A program made the translations under genes and the position numbers. Below, piece after piece: positions 34,927 through 44,032 of a stretch of 64,000 nucleotides of DNA. Numbering within the stretch: the first letter of the stretch is position 1; every line of letters begins with the position of its first letter. This DNA comes from Muriicola marianensis (GTDB lineage Bacteria > Bacteroidota > Bacteroidia > Flavobacteriales > Flavobacteriaceae). Under the pieces are notes generated by a model. It was not told where the DNA came from. It saw only the letters and a program-made list of their open reading frames with translations, and did no database searches. The stretch spans positions 1,745,227 through 1,809,226 of the forward strand of contig NZ_BMFH01000001.1 of the NCBI RefSeq assembly GCF_014638095.1, written 5' to 3'.

Positions 34927-36438
34927 ATGAGTGAGAAAATACGTGTGCGGTTTGCCCCCAGCCCAACAGGGCCCTTGCATATAGGAGGGGTGCGTACTGC
35001 CCTGTTCAATTATCTGTTCGCTAAAAAGAAAAAAGGGACGTTTATCCTCCGAATTGAGGATACCGATCAAAACCGATATGTTGAAGGTGCAGAGGAATAC
35101 ATCATCGAGGCATTGAACTGGTGTGGAATCCCATTTGATGAAGGGCCCGGAAAAGATGGAGGATTCGGACCGTACCGACAAAGTGAACGCAAGCACCTTT
35201 ACAAACAATACGCCGAAGATCTGGTGGAAAAAGGAATGGCCTACTACGCGTTCGATACGGCAGAATCTCTGGATCTGCAACGGAAAGAACTGGAAGAAAA
35301 GGGGAAGACATTTATCTATAACTGGCACAACCGGGAAAGACTGCAGAACTCACTGACCCTGAGTCCTGAAGAGACCCGGACCAGGCTCGAAGCAGGGGAG
35401 GAGCATGTGATCCGCTTCAAGACGCCTCACGACCAGACCGTCCATTTAACAGATGAGATTCGCGGCAGGATCAATATCGATGCGTCTTTACTGGACGACA
35501 AAGTGTTGTTCAAGAGCGACGGAATGCCCACTTACCACCTGGCGAATGTGGTGGATGATCATCTCATGGAGATCACCCATGTCATCAGGGGGGAGGAATG
35601 GCTTCCTTCCCTGGCACTCCACGTTCAGCTCTACGAGGCCTTTGGGTGGAAGCCCCCGGTATTTGCGCACCTTCCCCTGATCATGAAGCCGACTGGAAAA
35701 GGGAAGTTGAGCAAAAGGGATGGTGAAAAAATGGGATTCCCGGTTTTCCCGCTTTCCTGGGGAGATTCAGTGGGGTACAGGGAGGCCGGCTATTTCCCGG
35801 AGGCTGTAGTGAATTTTCTGGCCATGCTGGGCTGGAATGCCGGAGATGATAAAGAAATGTACTCCCTGCCGGAATTGATCAGTGCCTTTTCTCTGGAAAG
35901 GGTCCACAATTCCGGGGCGAGATTCGATCCGGAAAAGACTAAGTGGTATAACCATCAGTACCTGCAGTTAAAATCGGATTCCGAAATTGCCTCTCTATAC
36001 AGGCCGGTCATTCAGGATGAAATCGGGAACAAGGAAGATGAAATTAATGAGGAGTATATACGCGAAGTAGTTTCCCTGGTCAAGGAAAGGGCCGATTTTG
36101 TAAAAGACCTGTGGGGCCTGAGTTCGTATTTCTTTGTGCCTCCCCAGGAGTACGATGAGAAGGCTGTAAGAAAGCAATGGAAAGAGCATACGCCCGGGAT
36201 TATGAAATCCCTTATAGAGGTTGTGGAAAATGTTGAGCCTTATGACTCATCAACCCTTGAACAGAAGATCAAGGATTGGATCCAGGAAAAGGAATTGTCC
36301 TTTGGGATGGTGATGGCGCCCCTGAGACTCCTTATTGTAGGCGGACTCATGGGTCCGCACCTGTTCGATATCATGGCGCTGATAGGGAAGGATGAGAGCA
36401 TCGCAAGGATCCAAAGAGGTTTGCAGGAACTTACCTGA
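34927..36438 (+). CDS. gltX: Glutamyl-tRNA synthetase
   Basis: A 503-residue class I aminoacyl-tRNA synthetase. ATP-binding HIGG (18-21, in APSPTGPLHIGG) and KLSKR (260-264) are the HIGH and KMSKS motifs. It charges tRNA-Glu with glutamate using ATP. The window also encodes GlnS, so glutamine may be charged directly rather than only through transamidation. The gene has a clear promoter, and no strong terminator follows; the SPFH gene starts 122 bp downstream. Confidence 0.97.
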   Translation: MSEKIRVRFAPSPTGPLHIGGVRTALFNYLFAKKKKGTFILRIEDTDQNRYVEGAEEYIIEALNWCGIPFDEGPGKDGGFGPYRQSERKHLYKQYAEDLVEKGMAYYAFDTAESLDLQRKELEEKGKTFIYNWHNRERLQNSLTLSPEETRTRLEAGEEHVIRFKTPHDQTVHLTDEIRGRINIDASLLDDKVLFKSDGMPTYHLANVVDDHLMEITHVIRGEEWLPSLALHVQLYEAFGWKPPVFAHLPLIMKPTGKGKLSKRDGEKMGFPVFPLSWGDSVGYREAGYFPEAVVNFLAMLGWNAGDDKEMYSLPELISAFSLERVHNSGARFDPEKTKWYNHQYLQLKSDSEIASLYRPVIQDEIGNKEDEINEEYIREVVSLVKERADFVKDLWGLSSYFFVPPQEYDEKAVRKQWKEHTPGIMKSLIEVVENVEPYDSSTLEQKIKDWIQEKELSFGMVMAPLRLLIVGGLMGPHLFDIMALIGKDESIARIQRGLQELT

Positions 36439-36560
36439 AGTATTTTTATTTCTGTCCGCTGCCATAGCAGAATTTAGGAGTATATTGTAACAGATGCGCA
36501 GGAAATGCGACATATTCCTTGCGTATAGTTTATCATTCACTAACTAAATTCTAAATTCCC

Positions 36561-37493
36561 ATGGGCAACTTTATCCTGATCCCTATTTTATTTTTTGCAT
36601 TTGTCGTTTTGCTGATGTCCTTCTTTGTGGTGAAGCAACAGACGGCAGCCATTATCGAGCGTTTCGGCCGTTTTCAAAGCGTTCGTAACTCCGGGCTTCA
36701 AATGAAGATCCCGCTGGTTGACCGAATCGCAGGGCGGGTCAGCCTGAAGATCACCCAGCTCGATGTGATCGTGGAGACCAAAACCCTGGATGACGTATTT
36801 GTAAAGCTGAAGGTATCTGTCCAGTATGTGGTGATTCGGGATAAGGTTTATGAGGCATTTTACAAATTGGAATATCCGCATGAACAAATTACCTCCTATG
36901 TCTTTGACGTGGTCAGGGCCGAGGTACCTAAAATGAAACTGGACGATGTCTTTGTAAAGAAGGACGATATCGCTATTGCGGTGAAAGCCGAATTACAGGA
37001 TGCCATGCTTGATTATGGATACGATATCATCAAAACCCTGGTTACCGATATCGATCCGGATGCACAGGTGAAAGCGGCCATGAACAGGATCAACGCTTCC
37101 GAGAGGGAAAAGATCGCTGCCCAATTTGAGGGAGACGCCGCCCGTATCCTCATCGTAGAAAAAGCCAAAGCTGAGGCCGAAAGCAAGCGATTGCAAGGGC
37201 AGGGGATTGCGGATCAAAGAAGGGAGATCGCGCGCGGACTCGAAGAGTCGGTGGAAGTCCTTAACAAGGTAGGGATCAATTCTCAGGAAGCATCGGCACT
37301 GATCGTGGTCACCCAGCACTACGATACCCTTCAGGCAATTGGGGAAGAAACCGATACCAACCTGATCTTACTGCCTAATTCGCCCCAGGCAGGCAGTGAT
37401 ATGCTGAACAATATGGTCGCCTCATTTACGGCGAGCAATATGATAGGGGAAGCGATGAAGAAAGATCAGACAAAACCTAAAAATCCAAAATAG
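36561..37493 (+). CDS. SPFH/Band 7-domain membrane protein
   Basis: A 310-residue protein with one N-terminal membrane helix (about 5-24), then an SPFH domain (AAIIERFGRFQSVRNSGLQMKIPLVDRI) and a C-terminal coiled-coil (AKAEAESKRLQGQGIADQRREIARG) that forms rings in stomatin/HflK-like proteins. The stretch KAAMNRINASEREKIAAQFEGDA is highly conserved in the SPFH group that includes stomatin-like proteins. It probably organises membrane microdomains or regulates a membrane protease; no nfeD or ftsH gene is adjacent. A strong terminator follows at 37510-37546. Confidence 0.9.
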   Translation: MGNFILIPILFFAFVVLLMSFFVVKQQTAAIIERFGRFQSVRNSGLQMKIPLVDRIAGRVSLKITQLDVIVETKTLDDVFVKLKVSVQYVVIRDKVYEAFYKLEYPHEQITSYVFDVVRAEVPKMKLDDVFVKKDDIAIAVKAELQDAMLDYGYDIIKTLVTDIDPDAQVKAAMNRINASEREKIAAQFEGDAARILIVEKAKAEAESKRLQGQGIADQRREIARGLEESVEVLNKVGINSQEASALIVVTQHYDTLQAIGEETDTNLILLPNSPQAGSDMLNNMVASFTASNMIGEAMKKDQTKPKNPK

Positions 37494-37509
37494 GCCTACG
37501 GAATATCAG

Positions 37510-37546
37510 AAAAAACCCGAAACTGTCTTGGTTTCGGGTTTTTTTA
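37510..37546 (+). terminator. Rho-independent terminator after the SPFH gene
   Basis: Stem AAACCCGAAAC / GTTTCGGGTTT with loop TGTCTTG, then a T-run. It lies 17 bp past the stop codon. Confidence 0.9.
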
Positions 37547-37608
37547 TGCTCTTATCGTCCCTAAGTACAGGATTAGCCGTTTTTAAGGCCCTAAAGACCG
37601 CTTTAACT

Positions 37609-37676
37609 AAAGGATGGTCTGTTAACCCATCCTTTATAAAAAAGTTCATTAAAAACAGGCTGAAACGGCCTGTTTT
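37609..37676. terminator. Two hairpins downstream of glnS
   Basis: Hairpin A (37609-37635) pairs AAAGGATGG with CCATCCTTT. Hairpin B (37652-37676) pairs AAAACAGGC with GCCTGTTTT around TGAAACG and has A-runs on its left side, which would be a U-tract on the minus strand. B is the likely glnS terminator; A may strengthen it. Both lie in the gap between convergent genes. Confidence 0.6.
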
Positions 37677-37722
37677 AATTTAATATACCTATTGTTATAT
37701 TAAAATTAATAGGTTTTGTCGA

Positions 37723-39414
37723 TTATTCCTGCTTAGCGATTTTTGCCCAGCTATCCCTCAGGGGGACAGTGCGGTTAAAGACCAGATTCGATTCTGAAGA
37801 ATCCTTGTCGACATTGAAGTAGCCTATCCTCTGAAACTGGAAATGGTCTTCTACTTGTGCTGACTTCAGGCTGGGCTCTACATAGGCTTTGATCACTTTG
37901 AGGGAATCGGGGTTGACAAAGTCGAGGAATTCTTTATCCTTGTGGGTGTCCGGAGATTCATCTGTAAAAAGTCGGTCGTACAAACGTACTTCAGCTTCCA
38001 GTGCGTGTTCTGCAGATACCCAGTGCAGGGTGCCTTTCACCTTGCGGAGGCTTTCTTCAGTTCCGCTACCACTTTTGCTTTTGGGATCGTAGGTACACTG
38101 AATCTCGGTGATATTCCCATCCGCATCCTTGGTACAACTCTCAGCTTTGATAATATAACCGTTTTTGAGTCGGACCTCACCTCCCAGTTTGAGTCTGAAG
38201 AATTTCCGGTTGGCCTCTTCCCTGAAATCTTCTCTTTCGATATAGATCTCCCTGGAAAATGGGACCTCTCTGTACCCGGCTCCCTCATCTTCTGGGTTGT
38301 TCTCAGCTTTCAACCATTCAGTATTTTTTTCAGGATAGTTGGTGATGACCACTTTTACCGGATCCAGCACAGCCATGACCCGGGGTGCCTTTTTGTTAAG
38401 GTCTTCCCTTACGTGGAATTCCAGCAGGGAGACATCTACCAGGTTCTCCCTTTTTGCGATCCCGATAGTGTCAGCAAAGTTCCGAATGGATTCCGGGGTA
38501 TAACCTCTTCTCCGCATTCCGGAAATAGTGGGCATCCTCGGATCGTCCCATCCACTGACCACCTTTTGTTCTACCAGTTGCAGGAGTTTGCGCTTGCTCA
38601 CTACCGTATGGCTCAGGTTCCTGCGGGCGAACTCACGTTGTTTTGGTCGCACTTTTTTCGGGTCGATCACCTGGTCCAGAAACCAATCATATAACTCCCG
38701 GTGCGGAGCAAATTCCAGGGTACAGAGGGAGTGGGATACCTGTTCGATATAATCGCTCTCTCCGTGCGTCCAGTCGTACATCGGATAAATACACCAATCG
38801 GTATTTGTGCGGTGATGGGCTTTGTGGAGGACCCTGTACATGATGGGGTCTCTCATCAGCATATTGGATGCGGCCATATCTATCTTAGCCCTGAGGACAT
38901 GGGAGCCTTCAGGGAATTTCCCCTCCTTCATGTCCTTGAACAGAGCAAGGTTTTCTTCCACGCTCCGGTCGCGATAGGGACTGTTGGTGCCCGGTTCCGT
39001 AGGTGTTCCCTTTTGAGTCGCCATTTCCTCTGAGGTTTGGCTGTCTACATAGGCCTTTCCTTCACGGATCAGATCCACCGCCCAGTCGTATAGCTGTTGG
39101 AAATAGTCCGAAGCGTAACATTCACTATCCCAGGTAAATCCAAGCCAGGACACGTCCCGTTTAATGGCGTCTACATACTCTTTTTCCTCCTTTACGGGGT
39201 TGGTGTCATCAAATCTGAGGTTGACAGGGGCCGAATACCGCAGGCCCAGCCCGAAATTCAGGCATATGGAGCTCGCATGGCCGATATGCAGATAGCCGTT
39301 GGGTTCAGGGGGAAACCTGAACCTCAGCGCGGATTTTGGGAATCCGCTGGTCAGGTCTTCCTCGACAATATGTTCGATGAAATTCAAGGATTTTTTCTCT
39401 TCGCTCATTTTCAA
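37723..39414 (-). CDS. glnS: Glutaminyl-tRNA synthetase
   Basis: A 563-residue class I synthetase of the GlnRS type. HIGH is at 43-46 (PPEPNGYLHIGHA), VVSKR in the KMSKS position (about 271-275) and the anticodon-binding C-terminal domain is complete. It charges tRNA-Gln directly. GlnRS is not universal in bacteria, and its presence with GltX implies a discriminating GluRS. The start at 39414 or the in-frame ATG at 39408 are both possible; the promoter box at 39428-39435 favours a very short leader either way. Confidence 0.96.
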   Translation of the reverse strand: MKMSEEKKSLNFIEHIVEEDLTSGFPKSALRFRFPPEPNGYLHIGHASSICLNFGLGLRYSAPVNLRFDDTNPVKEEKEYVDAIKRDVSWLGFTWDSECYASDYFQQLYDWAVDLIREGKAYVDSQTSEEMATQKGTPTEPGTNSPYRDRSVEENLALFKDMKEGKFPEGSHVLRAKIDMAASNMLMRDPIMYRVLHKAHHRTNTDWCIYPMYDWTHGESDYIEQVSHSLCTLEFAPHRELYDWFLDQVIDPKKVRPKQREFARRNLSHTVVSKRKLLQLVEQKVVSGWDDPRMPTISGMRRRGYTPESIRNFADTIGIAKRENLVDVSLLEFHVREDLNKKAPRVMAVLDPVKVVITNYPEKNTEWLKAENNPEDEGAGYREVPFSREIYIEREDFREEANRKFFRLKLGGEVRLKNGYIIKAESCTKDADGNITEIQCTYDPKSKSGSGTEESLRKVKGTLHWVSAEHALEAEVRLYDRLFTDESPDTHKDKEFLDFVNPDSLKVIKAYVEPSLKSAQVEDHFQFQRIGYFNVDKDSSESNLVFNRTVPLRDSWAKIAKQE

Positions 39415-39427
39415 CGATTAGAAGCCG

Positions 39428-39435
39428 CAAAGTTA
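39428..39435 (-). promoter_or_regulatory. Bacteroidota -7 element for glnS
   Basis: Minus-strand TAACTTTG (TAnnTTTG) 13 bp before the ATG at 39414. Confidence 0.55.
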
Positions 39436-39638
39436 GTAAAAATGGGAGTATGAGGCCGATAAAAAAGCCTATCCATACAAATAGTACCATTTCACAACAT
39501 ATTTAATCAGGCCCACAACATTAAATTCTCCCCGCGGCATTAATATGACATATTTGTTAATGAATACTATGGGATTCAGAAAACTGGTGGAAATGAAAAG
39601 CATAATGCCAGCGTAGTCCCCCAAAACTACACCCGCTT

Positions 39639-41894
39639 ATGGAAACAAAATTATTCTACAGCTTACGGGTTTTGTTGTTGCCAGTCGTCCTACTTGCAAT
39701 CGGCAGTGTACAGGCCCAGGTGCTCAACGCTCCTGTTGCGGCGCCAAATCAGACCCCTCCTCCGGGATCTACCCCTTGGAACAGGGCTTGTGCCTCGTCT
39801 TCCTTCAACGATTACTGGGTTAGATTTACCTGGAACCCCCCAATGGTGAACACCGACAATGAATTTATCCTGGAACTCTCAGATGCCGATGGAAACTTCG
39901 GCAGCCCAGTAGAACTGGCAAGGGATGGGAGCAAGAATCTCGTATTTGATTTCTACATGCAATTCCAGGTTCCCGCCGATACCCGGGGTGAAAATTACAG
40001 ACTCAGGGTAAGAAGTACGAGTCCGGCCGTAACCGGCCCGGCCTCGGATCCCTACCCGATGTACTATATCAGTGTAAATACGGGATTGACGATCAGGCCA
40101 CAAGGACAGGCAGATTTTGGAGACGGAACGGCTCAGGTGTGTGATGGTAACTCCATCACTCTTGAAGTTTATGGCCTTGCCAATGCCGATTCCTATACCT
40201 ACAACTGGTATCGTTCAGGCACTCTTTTGGCTGAAAAATCCGAATCAATCACGGTGAGCACTTCAGGAATGTACAATGTAGAGATCGATTACGGCGCTTG
40301 TTCCGGATCTGGTAATACCTTGTCTAACCTGATCGACGTGACTGCCGGGTCGAGCCTGGGTATAGCCATCAATCCTCCCGCCAAGACAGACCTGTGTTCG
40401 GGAGAAACGGTTGACCTGGAGGCGAATATCAACAACCCCAGCCTCACCTATACCTGGTACAAGGATGGGGCAGTGATTCCCTCATCAAACAACTACATAT
40501 ATACTGTAGATGCTTCCAGCCCCGGTTTTGAAGGGGAATACCAGGTGGAGATCTTCGGACCCGGAGCCTGTGTAGAACGGTCTGCGGGTGTTACGATCAC
40601 CAATGCAGGTGATTTCACGGTAACCCGTGATAATGCCGCCAGTGTGGTTCTGCTGCCCGGTCAGAATACGACATTAAGTGTCAGCACGGATGCTTCTTCC
40701 CCTACCTATCAATGGTACAGGGATGGGAGTCCGGTTGCGGGAGCAACCTCCCCAAGCCTGGTGGTAAGCGACACAGAGACAGGAACCTATTTTGCCAGGG
40801 TTACCCTGAGCGGAGGAGCCTGTACTTCTACATCTGTTGATTCCGAAACCACCGAAGTGGTTACACCTGATTCCTTTGAACTCATCGTGGATTACGCCAC
40901 GTCTTATACCGCTTGTGAAAGTACGAGTGTTGCCCTTGAAGTGGTAACTATCAATGCACTGGACAGTGGTGGAAACCGGACGGATGTAACCTCATCTGTG
41001 ATCAACGACTTTTCCTATCAGTGGAAAAAGGACGGGGTTGATGTAGGAGGTGCAAACAGCAGTTTGATAAGCCTTACGGATGCTTCTGAAAACGGGGCCT
41101 ATACCCTGGATGGAACGATCAGCAGCTATGCCAGTACTTCCAATTCCCTTACCGTTCAGTTACTGGTCAATGAAACCCTGACCATCAGCAGTACGGGAAC
41201 CGTAACCTGCGGTCCTTCAGAGCCCATTACTATCAGTACGACCACGGACCTTACCAGTGAGACCTTCTCCTGGTTTAGGAACAACAGTGATATGGGGGTG
41301 TCCACTCCTGAACTTTCTGTGACAGAAGCAGGAACATACCAACTGGTATTAATGCGAAATGGTTGTCCATTATCTTCTAACGAGATCGTGATAACGCCTC
41401 TTGACGAGAATCTGATCACCCTGGATCCCGGAGAGAACATAGTGTTCCCCCAAGGAAGTTCCAGGACCGTAACAGCCTCCGGAGGAAGCAGTTATAGGTG
41501 GCTAGACAGCAACAACAATGAAATGAGCACCGGCAGCTCCATGACCTTTACATCAGAAGGGCAGTTTGTCCTGATCGCTGAGGTAGGAAATTGTCAGGTG
41601 ATACGAAATATCAGTGTATCCTATCTGGACACTTTTAGGGTGCCCAATGTGATCACGGTGAATGGAGATGGGGTCAATGATCAGTGGATCATCCCGAATT
41701 CCTACTCCAACAAATCCGATGTAAATGTGATCATTTACAATGAAAAGGGCGAAGAGGTCCTTAATGAATTCAGCTATCAAAATAACTGGCCTTCATCTTC
41801 CGTGAACTTTCCACGGCAGAACATGGTGTTCTTCTACAAGATCCGCAACGGGGGAGAGGTCCTAAAACAGGGAACTATTACCGTTATACGCTAA
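39639..41894 (+). CDS. T9SS-exported Ig-like surface protein with type B C-terminal sorting domain
   Basis: A 751-residue secreted protein with a signal peptide (cleavage near Ala26/Gln27). The body holds repeated Ig/PKD-like beta-sandwiches with the pattern YxWYKDGxxI.GAxx..L.V...GxYxxxV (e.g. TYTWYKDGAVI and TYQWYRDGSPVAG). The C-terminus is the gliding-motility-associated type B domain: VPNVITVNGDGVNDQW, a VIIYNEKGEEV strand and a final KQGTITVIR. It would cross the outer membrane through T9SS and stay on the surface. It is the first gene of a four-gene plus-strand cluster; the PorP gene follows 8 bp later, the usual arrangement for a type B cargo and its partner. Confidence 0.88.
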   Translation: METKLFYSLRVLLLPVVLLAIGSVQAQVLNAPVAAPNQTPPPGSTPWNRACASSSFNDYWVRFTWNPPMVNTDNEFILELSDADGNFGSPVELARDGSKNLVFDFYMQFQVPADTRGENYRLRVRSTSPAVTGPASDPYPMYYISVNTGLTIRPQGQADFGDGTAQVCDGNSITLEVYGLANADSYTYNWYRSGTLLAEKSESITVSTSGMYNVEIDYGACSGSGNTLSNLIDVTAGSSLGIAINPPAKTDLCSGETVDLEANINNPSLTYTWYKDGAVIPSSNNYIYTVDASSPGFEGEYQVEIFGPGACVERSAGVTITNAGDFTVTRDNAASVVLLPGQNTTLSVSTDASSPTYQWYRDGSPVAGATSPSLVVSDTETGTYFARVTLSGGACTSTSVDSETTEVVTPDSFELIVDYATSYTACESTSVALEVVTINALDSGGNRTDVTSSVINDFSYQWKKDGVDVGGANSSLISLTDASENGAYTLDGTISSYASTSNSLTVQLLVNETLTISSTGTVTCGPSEPITISTTTDLTSETFSWFRNNSDMGVSTPELSVTEAGTYQLVLMRNGCPLSSNEIVITPLDENLITLDPGENIVFPQGSSRTVTASGGSSYRWLDSNNNEMSTGSSMTFTSEGQFVLIAEVGNCQVIRNISVSYLDTFRVPNVITVNGDGVNDQWIIPNSYSNKSDVNVIIYNEKGEEVLNEFSYQNNWPSSSVNFPRQNMVFFYKIRNGGEVLKQGTITVIR

Positions 41895-41902
41895 CCAAAC
41901 CG

Positions 41903-44032
41903 ATGAAACCAAGAATATCCCTTTTATTGTTAGTATGTGCATTGAGCTTCCTGGGCGCGAGAGCCCAGGAAGAAAATCCGTTTATTACGTATGATGTGCC
42001 ATCACAGAACCTGTTGAAATTCAACCGGTTCCTTATCAACCCTACCTTTTCCACGGTAAGGGAAGACAAGTCGTACATCAACCTCCTGCACAGAAACCAA
42101 TCGGTTACTTTCGACGACAATAACCAGACCTATTTCCTGAGTTATAGCGGACGGATGAATGACCGAACCGGGCTTGGGCTTAGCCTTTATACCCAGAGGG
42201 AAGGGATCATCAGCAACTACGGGGTGTTGGCAAACTATGCCTACGGGGTAAAACTCAACGACAAGAGCAACTTTACTTTTGGGGCTAACGTATCCTATTA
42301 CAACAGTGGATTTGACCGCAACAGGGCTAATCCTGTGGAAGACGATCCTATTTTAAACGGATTTCAGGAGGTCTCACTCCTTTCATTCCAGCCGGGATTT
42401 AACCTGTCTTATGGTAAATTCGACTTCGGGCTCTTTGCGGAGAACCTCTTTGATTACAACCTGAAAACTCAGGAATCCGTATCCGATTTCGCGGACAAGA
42501 CCTTTTCTGGTCACCTGCAATATACCCATCAGTTTGAAAACACATCCGGGATCTTTGAGAATGCCCGTTTAATGCCGTTGGCCCGTGCCCGTAAAGTTGG
42601 GCAGGACGATTTTGTATTAGGTGGTAATCTGATCCTCGACATGCCTAAACTGGGGTGGGTGCAGGGTGGATACGACTCCTTTTACGGTGCTTCGGCCGGT
42701 GTAGGTTTCAACCTCAACAAAAGACTTTCCATAGGTTACACCATGGAAAAGGGGCTGTCTAACAACTTCGACAATTTTGGACTGACCCATGAGATCTCTT
42801 TCGCCTATTCTATCACGCCGAATCTGACCGAGGACCGGGTGATGCTCGAAGATTTTGAGGACGAACTGGCGCAGAATGACGAGTCTCAGGAAGACCTTCT
42901 CTCGGAGGACCCCAGTGATAAGGATACTGAAATCGCAGAACTCAAAAGGAGGCTGGCAGAGAATGATGCCATCCTGGCTGAGCTGATGTACAGGCAGGAT
43001 TCCCTGGAAAACAACAGGCAGCGGGACCTCGAAGACCGTTTTGAAAGGGTGATGAGGATGGTAAGGCGTGAAACTTCAGGTAAGAGACCCGACCTGGAAA
43101 AACGTGCAGAAGAGGTGTATTTCATCAATAATGACAAATCTGCTTTAGCGCAACAAGAAAGGCAACTTCCCGACCCGTCTGATGACCTCAGGGAGGAAGA
43201 AAAAACAACTCCGGTTATCGCCAAGAACCAGGTAAGAGATGTGATCGAGAAGAAGAAGACTGCTCCTGTGATCACCGACCCACAGACCCGTGATGCCGTG
43301 GCCCAGGTGCAGGCATCATCTGAAAAGAGAAAATCGACCGGCGCTTCTGCCGGCAACGGTGTGAAGAGCAAAAAGTTCCGAGACCTCGAAGGTGTTGAGG
43401 ACGGATATTATGTGGTTGCCAATGTCTACCGGGACGAGCACTACCTGAACAAATTCGTGGATGCTATGACAGGGGAAGGATTCCCGGCCAACTATATCGA
43501 CAACCCCAAGAATGGTCTCAAATATGTATACCTGAAGAGATTCGACAGCTGGAAAGAAGCAGAGCAGGCCTATCGCACCAAGATGGGCGGCGATTACACC
43601 GGAGACCTCTGGGTGATGAATGTAGAGAACCGCTACAGAAACGATCGGTATATTGCTAATGCGGACAAGATCAAAGAACGGTCATCAAAGTTCGGCACAG
43701 ATGTGCTGAGAAAGAATGTCGTAGTGCAGGATAATGTTACCGGCACTGTTCCCGAAGAGCAAAGCCGTGGTATTCAGAACGGACATACGGATTACTATAT
43801 CATAGCCAATGTATTTGCCAACCCAAACAATGCCGCCAAATTCGTAAGGCTATTGAATTCCAGGGGGTTGAGCGCCAGTTATTTTATCAATCCAGAAAAT
43901 AAATACCGCTACGTATATTTAAAGAAACACAATTCCTGGAATAACGCCCTCATCTCCTACTACTCAAAACTCAACGACTCCTATAACGACAAGATGTGGA
44001 TTATGCGAGTCACCCCAAATCTTATTGCCTAA
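41903..44032 (+). CDS. PorP/SprF-family T9SS outer-membrane protein with C-terminal SPOR-like repeats
   Basis: A 709-residue exported protein (signal peptide about 1-22). Residues 30-310 form a PorP/SprF beta-barrel (QNLLKFNRFLINPTFS, alternating strands, terminal ISFAYSI). Then comes a charged coiled-coil and linker (about 325-485) and two SPOR-like repeats (about 490-580 and 620-705), each GYYxxANVY/F..N..KF.....GFPANYIDNP.NGLKYVYLKR..SWxxA..AY...W.M.V. These repeats match the pair at the N-terminus of the OmpA/PD40 protein at 17237. Most PorP proteins are about 300 residues, so this is a fusion. A peptidoglycan-contacting tail is inferred. Its stop codon overlaps the start of the giant adhesin (TAATG). 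Confidence 0.85.
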   Translation: MKPRISLLLLVCALSFLGARAQEENPFITYDVPSQNLLKFNRFLINPTFSTVREDKSYINLLHRNQSVTFDDNNQTYFLSYSGRMNDRTGLGLSLYTQREGIISNYGVLANYAYGVKLNDKSNFTFGANVSYYNSGFDRNRANPVEDDPILNGFQEVSLLSFQPGFNLSYGKFDFGLFAENLFDYNLKTQESVSDFADKTFSGHLQYTHQFENTSGIFENARLMPLARARKVGQDDFVLGGNLILDMPKLGWVQGGYDSFYGASAGVGFNLNKRLSIGYTMEKGLSNNFDNFGLTHEISFAYSITPNLTEDRVMLEDFEDELAQNDESQEDLLSEDPSDKDTEIAELKRRLAENDAILAELMYRQDSLENNRQRDLEDRFERVMRMVRRETSGKRPDLEKRAEEVYFINNDKSALAQQERQLPDPSDDLREEEKTTPVIAKNQVRDVIEKKKTAPVITDPQTRDAVAQVQASSEKRKSTGASAGNGVKSKKFRDLEGVEDGYYVVANVYRDEHYLNKFVDAMTGEGFPANYIDNPKNGLKYVYLKRFDSWKEAEQAYRTKMGGDYTGDLWVMNVENRYRNDRYIANADKIKERSSKFGTDVLRKNVVVQDNVTGTVPEEQSRGIQNGHTDYYIIANVFANPNNAAKFVRLLNSRGLSASYFINPENKYRYVYLKKHNSWNNALISYYSKLNDSYNDKMWIMRVTPNLIA

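Noticed and set aside
37942-38694. Plus-strand ORF of 250 codons opposite glnS
   Set aside because: glnS is intact and conserved on the minus strand; the antisense frame has no recognisable domain.
43996-44031. GTG start upstream of the giant adhesin
   Set aside because: It adds 12 hydrophilic residues before a good signal peptide; the ATG at 44032 overlaps the previous stop and fits coupling.
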